Source of the DNA: Sulfurimonas sp.
Lineage (GTDB): Bacteria; Campylobacterota; Campylobacteria; Campylobacterales; Sulfurimonadaceae
Length of the DNA stretch: 5,969 nt
Assembly (NCBI GenBank): GCA_021157665.1
Contig: JAGGWE010000014.1
Location: 1-5,969 of the forward strand
Direction: 5' to 3'
Below are positions 1-5,791 of this stretch, piece after piece (position 1 is the first letter of the stretch; every line of letters begins with the position of its first letter). The position numbers were made by a program, and so were the translations under genes. The notes beneath the pieces are model-generated. The model did no database searches. It saw nothing but the letters and a program-made list of their open reading frames with translations, and had not been told where the DNA came from.

Positions 1-126
1 AGCAAGACCAAGACCAAGACCAGCAGCGATCATTGAGTAAGCTTTAAGAGTTTGGTTAGCAACCTCTCCGTCAGATGCCATTGCAGCAGTTGCAAGAGCT
101 AGCATTAAAAATAGAACTTTTTTCAT
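1..126 (-). CDS. atpE: ATP synthase F0 subunit c, N-terminal part (cut by window edge)
   Basis: The first 42 codons of the proteolipid c subunit, which forms the rotating membrane ring that carries protons (or sodium ions) in F-type ATP synthase. The ATG at 126-124 is followed by MKKVLFLMLALATAAMA, a basic-hydrophobic stretch ending in an AxA-like site, then a short polar linker (SDGEVANQ) and the beginning of the first transmembrane helix with the repeated GLGLGLA motif. Campylobacterota c subunits are known to carry such a signal-peptide-like N-terminus, which E. coli AtpE lacks. The ion-binding carboxylate lies in the second helix, outside the window, so the coupling ion cannot be judged. 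A clear ribosome binding site supports the start. The gene is separated from pnp by 171 bases holding a terminator and a promoter, so it is probably transcribed on its own, away from the main atp operon. The identification rests on the remembered family sequence; the part seen is short but distinctive. Confidence 0.93.
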   Translation of the reverse strand, partial: MKKVLFLMLALATAAMASDGEVANQTLKAYSMIAAGLGLGLA

Positions 127-131
127 ATATA

Positions 132-138
132 TTTCCTT
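132..138 (-). promoter_or_regulatory. Ribosome binding site of atpE
   Basis: On the minus strand AAGGAAA lies 5 bases before the atpE ATG at 126. This is the strongest Shine-Dalgarno sequence near this start and fixes it. The surrounding bases are almost all A and T, so the site should be unstructured and well exposed, as suits a subunit needed in many copies. Confidence 0.8.
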
Positions 139-169
139 AAAATTATTACAATATCTTTCGGATAGCGTA

Positions 170-189
170 ACCTCATCGTTAAATGAAGC
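170..189 (-). other. Possible hairpin in the atpE leader
   Basis: On the minus strand GCTTCAT and ATGAGGT can pair over 7 positions (two of them G-U) around the loop TTAACG. It lies in the middle of the predicted leader of about 105 bases and does not cover the ribosome binding site. A weaker 5-bp pairing (ATTTC with GAAAT, 211-227) lies nearer the predicted transcript start. Neither matches a riboswitch class that I recognise. Chance pairing is quite possible; only conservation in relatives would give it weight. Confidence 0.25.
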
Positions 190-237
190 AACCCAAACAT
201 AAATGCAAGGATTTCCCTACTAGAAATTGATAGGCGA

Positions 238-243
238 ATTATA
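238..243 (-). promoter_or_regulatory. Predicted -10 element of the atpE promoter
   Basis: The minus strand reads a perfect TATAAT here, preceded by TATA. There is no TTGACA-like -35 box: with a 17-base spacer the hexamer would be ACTCCC, which falls inside the pnp terminator stem. The upstream bases are instead T-rich. Promoters with a strong -10, no conserved -35 and T-rich upstream stretches are typical of the main sigma factor in Helicobacter and Campylobacter. Transcription would begin near position 231 (an A on the minus strand), leaving a leader of roughly 105 bases before the atpE ATG. Confidence 0.68.
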
Positions 244-256
244 TATAAAAGGTGCT

Positions 257-282
257 AAAAGGGAGTTTAAAGTATAAACTCC
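257..282 (-). terminator. Predicted intrinsic terminator after pnp
   Basis: On the minus strand GGAGTTTA and TAAACTCC form a perfect 8-bp stem (275-282 with 262-269) around the 5-base loop TACTT. It is followed by CTTTT and, a few bases later, another TTTT. It begins 15 bases after the pnp stop, the expected place for the end of the operon. The stem has only four G-C pairs and the first T-run is short, so termination may be partial and some transcripts could run on into atpE. On the plus strand no useful T-run follows, and no plus-strand gene ends here, so it is read as one-directional. Confidence 0.72.
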
Positions 283-297
283 TTCTTGGCATGTGGG

Positions 298-2466
298 TTA
301 TGCACGACCAAGAGAGATTTTATTTCCCTTAAATTCTAAAATTTCAACTGTAATTTTTTCACCTTCAGTTAAAACATCAGATACTTTATCAACTCTTTGA
401 TCTGAAATTTTAGAGATATGAAGAAGTCCGTCAGTTCCATCTGGAAGCTCTATAAAGGCACCAAAATCAACTATTTTTTTAACAGTTCCCTCATACTTAT
501 CACCAACTTCGTATTTTATTTTTGCAACTTTAGGCGTATTTACAATCCCTTCGATATGCCCTCTCGCACCAGCTACACCATCTTTACTTTTACCTGTAAT
601 TTTAACTTTTCCATCTTTTTTATCAATATCAATAGCTACTTCAAACTTCTCAATCATCTCTCTAATAGTTTTTCCAGCTTGTCCAATAACTTCACCTATA
701 AAACTAGGATCAATATGGAAAAAGTCAACACTTGGAAGTACCCCATCGTTGAACTCTATTTTAGATTCAGCCTCAAGCATAATATCAATAATGTGGCTTC
801 TACCCTCTTTAGCTTGGTAAAGTGCCTCTTTTAAAATATTTAAAGAGATTCCACCAAGTTTAATATCCATCTGCATTGCAGTTATTCCATCTTTAGAACC
901 AGTTACTTTAAAGTCCATATCTCCATCATGATCTTCAAGCCCCATAATATCTGAAAGAATTGCGTAAGTTTCACCATCACTAACCATACCCATAGCGATT
1001 CCAGCTACCGTATCACTTGTATCAATATCAGCTGCACGAAGAGCCATGTAACCACCACAAACAGTAGCCATAGAAGATGAACCGTTTGACTCTAGTATCT
1101 CAGAAACTAAACGAACAGTTTGTCCATCTAAATCAACAACAGGCGCTAAAGCTCTTTTTGCAAGATTTCCATGTCCTAATTCTCTTCTTTTTGTCCCCAT
1201 TATAGGAGATGCTTCACCAACTGAAAAACCTGGAAAGTTGTAATGAACCATAAAATTCTCATTTTGAGTTCCACTATCTGTTAAAGATTCAAACATCTGT
1301 GCATCTTTTGGTCCACCCATAGTTAAAACAACTAAAGCTTGAGTTTGTCCACGAGTAAACAAACATGATGAGTGAGCATTTGGAAGTATATTTGTATCTA
1401 TACTAATAGGTCTAACTTCTGTTAATGCTCTACCATCTGCACGAACTCTCTCATTTAAAATTTGAGCACGAACCTGCTCTTTTTTTACTTTCTCTATTGC
1501 ATCTTTTAGCTCAACTTCTTCCCATTCAGTTTTCTCTGCAATGATTCTTTTTCTAAGTTGTCTTAGAGCAGTTGAGCGTTCTGATTTTGCCATTTGATTC
1601 ATCGCATCTGCAATATCTGGCATATGGTTATCTCTAACAAATGAAACCATCTCTTCATTTATGGCATGTGCTTTTAAATCTATCTCAACCGTAGATTTTT
1701 TAGAACTTGCAAAAGCCTCTTCATATTTAGCATTTGTATCAAAAAGAACAACTTGAGTTTTCTCAAACACCTCTATAAGTTCATCTTCACTCATTGCATT
1801 TGATATATGAGAACTCATTACTGCCGTTCCCATTGTTGGATCTAACAGTGGATCAACTATCATCTCATTAACTTCAACTTTTTCACCACCAAATGAACGC
1901 ATCTCTATCATCAATAAGTCATTTTTAGTTCCCGATAGATATAAATCTAGTGTAGAATCTTTAAGCTGTGAAAGAGTTGGATTTATAACTATTTCACCAT
2001 CAACTTTTGCAGTACGAACAGCAGAAACTGAAGTATTAATATCAATATCTGAAGTATAAAGTGCAGCAGAAGCAGCATTTAGAGCTAGAACTTGTAAATC
2101 AGATTCTGAGTCAGCTGAAAAAACCATAATAGTTATCTGAGTTGGATGTCCAAATCCTTCAGGGAAAAGTGGACGAAGAGAACGATCAACTATACGAGAA
2201 GTTAAAGTCTCAAAATCACTTGGTTTAGTTTCTCTTTTGAAAAATCCACCTGGAATCTTACCAGCTGCATATGTTTTTTCAATATACTGAACCGTTAAAG
2301 GTAAAAAATTATCTTTAACAATTTCTGTTTCATCAATTACAACAGTTGCTAAAATTACAGATTTCCCTGATTTTATCCATGCACTACCATTAGCCTGCTT
2401 TGCTACATCTCCAAACGAATAACTCTCTTCTCTATTTTCTAACTCTAAACTTACATCATATTTCAT
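298..2466 (-). CDS. pnp: Polyribonucleotide nucleotidyltransferase (PNPase)
   Basis: Complete 722-residue 3'-5' exoribonuclease that degrades RNA by phosphorolysis, releasing nucleoside diphosphates; it works as a ring-shaped trimer in cytoplasmic mRNA decay and can also add tails. Domains in order: first RNase PH core (about 1-145, with GGFFKRE at 73-79 and the RPLFPEGF segment), helical linker (about 230-330), second RNase PH core (about 340-570), KH domain (about 583-640, GQAG loop at 595-598) and S1 domain (about 653-720). The second core keeps the active-site signature: TRG at 371-373, GTKRRE at 424-429, the phosphate-binding serines of NGSSS (461-465), and D512, D518 and K520, which match E. 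coli D486, D492 and K494. The protein ends directly after S1, with no tail. Compared with E. coli about 26 extra residues lie before the active site, seemingly around 188-232. The start overlaps the upstream stop as ATGA. The gene is not next to rpsO, unlike in enterobacteria. Confidence 0.99.
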   Translation of the reverse strand: MKYDVSLELENREESYSFGDVAKQANGSAWIKSGKSVILATVVIDETEIVKDNFLPLTVQYIEKTYAAGKIPGGFFKRETKPSDFETLTSRIVDRSLRPLFPEGFGHPTQITIMVFSADSESDLQVLALNAASAALYTSDIDINTSVSAVRTAKVDGEIVINPTLSQLKDSTLDLYLSGTKNDLLMIEMRSFGGEKVEVNEMIVDPLLDPTMGTAVMSSHISNAMSEDELIEVFEKTQVVLFDTNAKYEEAFASSKKSTVEIDLKAHAINEEMVSFVRDNHMPDIADAMNQMAKSERSTALRQLRKRIIAEKTEWEEVELKDAIEKVKKEQVRAQILNERVRADGRALTEVRPISIDTNILPNAHSSCLFTRGQTQALVVLTMGGPKDAQMFESLTDSGTQNENFMVHYNFPGFSVGEASPIMGTKRRELGHGNLAKRALAPVVDLDGQTVRLVSEILESNGSSSMATVCGGYMALRAADIDTSDTVAGIAMGMVSDGETYAILSDIMGLEDHDGDMDFKVTGSKDGITAMQMDIKLGGISLNILKEALYQAKEGRSHIIDIMLEAESKIEFNDGVLPSVDFFHIDPSFIGEVIGQAGKTIREMIEKFEVAIDIDKKDGKVKITGKSKDGVAGARGHIEGIVNTPKVAKIKYEVGDKYEGTVKKIVDFGAFIELPDGTDGLLHISKISDQRVDKVSDVLTEGEKITVEILEFKGNKISLGRA

Positions 2467-3119
2467 TTTATTTCCTCTAATAATTTTTCTATTGTTTCTT
2501 CTTGTACTTTTGGTAATTCTTCATAATAAAGTGTCGTTTCAACATAATCATCTATATCATATAAAAAAAACACATCATCTGCAAAAGGTTCTAATAATTC
2601 TAAAACATCACTTGGAATTACCGCGACTGCTATATAAACAGCTTTTGGTTTTTGAGCCAAAATAGTTTTTAAAGCTGTCATAAATTTTAATCCTGTTTCA
2701 CTTCCCTCATCAACAAGTAAAACAACTTTATTTTTCATTGATAAAAAATGTCGTCCTTTTCTATATTGATATATATAACTTAAAAGTTTCTCTTCATGTT
2801 TTCTACTAGCTTCACCATAAATATAATCATATTTAATATCAAAAGCAGAAACCAAATTTTCATTTATAACTATCTCTTCAGTCTCACTAACTCGAGCAAC
2901 TTCGCACTCATCATTATTGGGAGCCATAATTGCTTCTGAAAATAAAAAATCAATTTTATTTGAATACTTACCTCTAATATATGCACCTAATTCAAGTCCA
3001 CCACTTGAAACAGCAACTACTTTCCAAGATTCATCTTTAAATCTTTGCATAGGTATAACATCACAAAGTTTAATAGCAGCATCTTTTCTATTTTTTAGTA
3101 TATGCTTATATTTATTCAT
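2463..3119 (-). CDS. Phosphoribosyltransferase-like protein (PRTase fold, substrate unknown)
   Basis: A 218-residue soluble protein resembling the predicted type I phosphoribosyltransferases of the COG1926 kind. The N-terminal segment around residues 8-20 (LKNRKDAAIKLCD) fits the usual opening of that family, which supports the ATG start although no Shine-Dalgarno sequence precedes it. VVAVSSGGLELGAYI (33-47) corresponds to the early strand and loop of the fold. A charged segment around 101-123 matches the flexible loop region. VVLLVDEGSETG (132-143) is the PRPP-binding loop, but has DEGSETG where active enzymes usually show (D/E)DGxxTG. No signal peptide or membrane segment is seen, and the C-terminus is acidic and helical. 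It starts 2 bases after the lptD stop and its own stop overlaps the pnp start, so it is surely co-translated with both. H. pylori has a small uncharacterised gene at the same place (HP1214, from memory). The family assignment is fairly sure; a true PRTase activity is not, and no reaction should be assigned. Confidence 0.82.
   Translation of the reverse strand: MNKYKHILKNRKDAAIKLCDVIPMQRFKDESWKVVAVSSGGLELGAYIRGKYSNKIDFLFSEAIMAPNNDECEVARVSETEEIVINENLVSAFDIKYDYIYGEASRKHEEKLLSYIYQYRKGRHFLSMKNKVVLLVDEGSETGLKFMTALKTILAQKPKAVYIAVAVIPSDVLELLEPFADDVFFLYDIDDYVETTLYYEELPKVQEETIEKLLEEIK
2471..2478 (-). promoter_or_regulatory. Ribosome binding site of pnp, inside the upstream gene
   Basis: The minus strand reads AGAGGAAA shortly before the pnp ATG, within the last codons of the phosphoribosyltransferase gene. 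Together with the ATGA stop/start overlap (2463-2466) it allows both fresh initiation and re-initiation by ribosomes finishing the upstream gene. It is the best Shine-Dalgarno match at any internal start of this operon apart from the RDD gene. Confidence 0.78.
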
Positions 3120-3121
3120 AA

Positions 3122-5338
3122 TTAATCATTATCATCTTCTGGAAGTTTAAATGCGAAAAATGGCTCACCACCTGATTGCATAAATGGTTTTAATACTACT
3201 GTAAAATAGATATATTTTTCATAATTATTAGTTATCCCATTTGCACTAAGTTCTGGTCTATTATTTTCAGCATAAGTAATTCCAAAATCCCAACATCGCT
3301 TACTATATAAAAAACCTAACTCTGCTCTTTTTTTAATCTGCAACTCTATATCATAATCGTATGCAGCATGATATGAGTAGTGACTATCATAAGTATATCT
3401 TACAGTTGCTGTTGCATAATTTGTATAAGGAGTATATGCAGCTGATGTAGATGTAGCTTCCCTAGAATCTAAAAAAGTATCTTTATAAAGATGAGATAAA
3501 GCGATATTAAAACCATAATCATCATAAGATAATCTAGTATAAATTTTTGAAAACTTATTTTCATCATAATTATAAAAGATATTATTATATATCCTTATAC
3601 TATCTGTTACACTATAATCAACCTCATTCTCTAAATCACCCATTACAGTATCTTCGTTATATAGAATCTGTTGTGCTATTCTATGATAAAGTATCTGTTT
3701 TCCTGCAGCATCATAAATATACTGAGTAAAATCAAATTTAAGTTCCTCTTGAGTTTCTGTAATCTCATAAAATTCACATCTTGGGTCATTAGCATTTGAT
3801 GTGTCTTGACAAAAATCTTCATTATTAGTATAAAAGCCATCTGTAGTTTCACTTCCATCAAAAATATAACTAACACCAAAACCAATTACATGTGAAAAAT
3901 CTGTATATGCCTTCGTTAATTGAGTTGATACACTAAAAATATTATCAAATTTACCTATATATCCATCTTCATATTCAGCTGTTGTATTTTCATTTTGACC
4001 ACTAAACTTAGAATGTTGAGCATATAAATTTGTTTTAAACGATAAGTCTAAATACTCATCGAATAAGGTAGTATGTAATGATACTGGTATGCTTAAATCA
4101 GTTCGAATAACTTTTCTTCCGACTTTTCTATATATATTATTGCTTTGCATATCTAAATTATAAGTAAGATGATCATTAAACATTGTTTCTAAATAATGAT
4201 GATAGTGAAGTGTTGGCAGTTGCTGTAAAGTATTGTCATTATTTTCATCAACATCAGCATATCCACCCTCTGTTAAATTTTGATAATATTTAAAATATGC
4301 ACCAAAATAATCACTATCTCCATTATAAAACATATTTACCCTAGACAAAATTTGTGTTGCTGTTGACTTATCTATAGTATTACTACTTCCAAGATTAATA
4401 TAATCAATATCATTCAAGTAAGCTATATCAACATAGATACCTGACTGACCCTCTAAATCCAAATCAAACCAATGATTAATAAAATTACTATTTTTATAAT
4501 TAAAACTATATCCATAATGTGAATCATTTTCTAAATCATTTTCTTCAAAATATTTCTTATTCTCTTTAAAATAACCAAAATCTAATTGACCCTTTGAATA
4601 TTTTGAATCAATAAATCTAAATGTAGAATAAGCACCCTTCCCACGATTAGTTCTAATCTGAGGGCTTAACTCTAAATCCCACCAATTTTGCTCAGCAATA
4701 AAAAGTGGCTGTTCATAGTAAAAACCTTCATCTTCAGAATAACCAAATGATGGTTTTAAAAAGCCCGTTCTTCTTGTTTTATCCAAAGAGTAGCCAAACC
4801 ATGGCGTATATAGAATTGGTATATCAGAAAAATAAAGAGTGGCATTGTATAAATTTAACCACTTTTCATCAAAATTATAATCAGATGAACTAAATTCCAT
4901 TTGCCATAAAGGGTTGTCTGGTTCACAACTACTTACTACACCAGAAGTTATATCTAAATCTCTATCTTTTACATGACCCTTATCTGCACTTATCCAAACC
5001 TTAACTTTCTCTTCTAGCATATAAAAAGGCTGAAAACTTCTCTCTTTATTTTTTATATTTAATTTTGCATAATTACCTAATACTTTATAAGTATCACCCT
5101 GATTAGCTCTAATATTATGAAACAGCTCTAGTTCACCACTTGTTTTATCATAAATAGCTCTTGATGCAGTTAAATAATAATCTTTATAAACAACAGCCAC
5201 ACCACCTGAAGCATGTACTATCTCTTTACTAGAGTTCATTTTTGTTGCAAATATTTCTACCTTATCATTTTGGGTTTCAATTTCATTTGAATAAAGAACA
5301 CCCGTTATAGTTAGGATTAAAAATAATAACTTATACAT
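3122..5338 (-). CDS. lptD: LPS-assembly protein LptD (outer-membrane LPS translocon)
   Basis: Complete 738-residue outer-membrane protein that, with the lipoprotein LptE, places lipopolysaccharide in the outer leaflet as the last step of the Lpt bridge. Residues 1-17 form a signal peptide (basic start, hydrophobic core, likely cut after LYS). Residues about 25-135 are the periplasmic OstA/LptA-like jellyroll that receives LPS. SSCEPDNPLW (136-145) is the junction motif equivalent to the TSC segment of E. coli, and TRRTGFLKPSFGY (188-200) is the highly conserved start of the barrel. The rest, to about 732, is a Tyr- and Asn-rich series of amphipathic strands typical of a large barrel, followed by an acidic EDDND tail. 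There are four cysteines: C138, C510, C521 and C682; C138 and C682 are the likely interdomain disulfide. The start overlaps the end of the RDD gene by 8 bases and has no clear ribosome binding site, suggesting coupling. Older names are imp and ostA. Confidence 0.97.
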   Translation of the reverse strand: MYKLLFLILTITGVLYSNEIETQNDKVEIFATKMNSSKEIVHASGGVAVVYKDYYLTASRAIYDKTSGELELFHNIRANQGDTYKVLGNYAKLNIKNKERSFQPFYMLEEKVKVWISADKGHVKDRDLDITSGVVSSCEPDNPLWQMEFSSSDYNFDEKWLNLYNATLYFSDIPILYTPWFGYSLDKTRRTGFLKPSFGYSEDEGFYYEQPLFIAEQNWWDLELSPQIRTNRGKGAYSTFRFIDSKYSKGQLDFGYFKENKKYFEENDLENDSHYGYSFNYKNSNFINHWFDLDLEGQSGIYVDIAYLNDIDYINLGSSNTIDKSTATQILSRVNMFYNGDSDYFGAYFKYYQNLTEGGYADVDENNDNTLQQLPTLHYHHYLETMFNDHLTYNLDMQSNNIYRKVGRKVIRTDLSIPVSLHTTLFDEYLDLSFKTNLYAQHSKFSGQNENTTAEYEDGYIGKFDNIFSVSTQLTKAYTDFSHVIGFGVSYIFDGSETTDGFYTNNEDFCQDTSNANDPRCEFYEITETQEELKFDFTQYIYDAAGKQILYHRIAQQILYNEDTVMGDLENEVDYSVTDSIRIYNNIFYNYDENKFSKIYTRLSYDDYGFNIALSHLYKDTFLDSREATSTSAAYTPYTNYATATVRYTYDSHYSYHAAYDYDIELQIKKRAELGFLYSKRCWDFGITYAENNRPELSANGITNNYEKYIYFTVVLKPFMQSGGEPFFAFKLPEDDND

Positions 5339-5780
5339 TTATAACCAATGTTTTTGCTGTTTTATCATGCCAAGTTTGACGCGATGGGTCTAAAATACCC
5401 CATAAAAAACCAAGATAAAAAAGCATCTCACTTATTACTCTAAAAACTGCACGATTAAATGCAACAATTATATTTGGATTTTGAATAGTTTTGATCTCTA
5501 TTACTCTAATTTTCATAATAATTTTTCCTATACTAGCCCCATACTGAAGTACAAAGAAAGTTTGATAAACAATTTTTAATGCCATATATTCTAAAACAAA
5601 AGCATTGGTAAGATTGATAATCTCTTCTGTATTAGTCGCTGAGGCAAAAGAATCCCAAAAAGCAATAATAAATAAAAAAGACAACAACATCTCATCTATA
5701 AAAAATGCCATCGCTCTTTTTTTTGTATCTGCTAAAGTCATACCTTCACGATGAAGTATATTTTGAATCTCTTCGTTCAA
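5331..5780 (-). CDS. RDD family inner-membrane protein
   Basis: A 149-residue membrane protein of the RDD family, function unknown. The family signature is present: KRAMAFFIDE (21-30, with R22 and D29) leads into the first membrane segment (about 24-44), a second follows at about 58-79, then GASIGKIIMKIRV (81-93), a third segment at about 112-130, and the closing WHDKTAKTLVI (137-147). The first 13 residues are polar and cytoplasmic. The start is TTG at 5780-5778; it is preferred over the ATG of residue 14 because a good AGGA lies 7 bases upstream, whereas the AAGG before that ATG is only 1 base away. It follows purD by 9 bases and overlaps lptD by 8. Some RDD proteins have been linked to ion transport, but nothing here supports a specific substrate. 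Its place just before lptD makes an envelope role conceivable, which is only inference. Confidence 0.92.
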   Translation of the reverse strand: MNEEIQNILHREGMTLADTKKRAMAFFIDEMLLSFLFIIAFWDSFASATNTEEIINLTNAFVLEYMALKIVYQTFFVLQYGASIGKIIMKIRVIEIKTIQNPNIIVAFNRAVFRVISEMLFYLGFLWGILDPSRQTWHDKTAKTLVINV

Positions 5781-5787
5781 ACTATTT

Positions 5788-5791
5788 TCCT
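5788..5791 (-). promoter_or_regulatory. Ribosome binding site of the RDD gene, overlapping the purD stop
   Basis: The minus strand reads TAGGAAAA, in which the TAG is the purD stop codon (5792-5790) and AGGA is the Shine-Dalgarno sequence. The spacing of 7 bases to the TTG at 5780 is ideal and decides the start codon. The shared bases mean that a ribosome terminating on purD sits on the binding site of the next gene, a layout that favours re-initiation. Confidence 0.75.

Noticed and set aside
1..23. Short tandem repeat of a 6-base unit (GGTCTT on the minus strand)
   Set aside because: It encodes the GLGLGL glycine-leucine motif of the first helix of subunit c, a known functional feature, and is too short to suggest phase variation.
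127..150. TAATAAT-like sequence close to atpE as an alternative promoter
   Set aside because: A transcript from it would start at or inside the ribosome binding site. The perfect TATAAT at 238-243 is a better candidate.
418..834. Open reading frame of 138 codons on the plus strand
   Set aside because: It lies wholly inside pnp, antisense to the conserved KH and S1 region. Its product is a Phe/Asn-rich low-complexity protein with no recognisable domain, as expected from the reverse of an AT-rich gene.
2917..3150. Plus-strand open frame of 77 codons with a hydrophobic end
   Set aside because: It is antisense to the phosphoribosyltransferase gene and shows no family motif. The hydrophobic residues come from reading Lys- and Glu-rich codons on the opposite strand.
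3547..3729. Plus-strand open frame of 60 codons, rich in Tyr and His
   Set aside because: It is antisense to lptD. The composition reflects the Tyr- and Asp-rich barrel codons; there is no ribosome binding evidence or recognisable product.
3676..3885. Minus-strand open frame of 69 codons inside lptD
   Set aside because: It is in a different frame of the same strand, covered by a complete, well-supported LptD. It does not indicate a frameshift, since LptD reads through without a break.
4705..4893. Plus-strand open frame of 62 codons
   Set aside because: It is antisense to the most conserved part of lptD (the RRTGFL region) and has no domain or signal.
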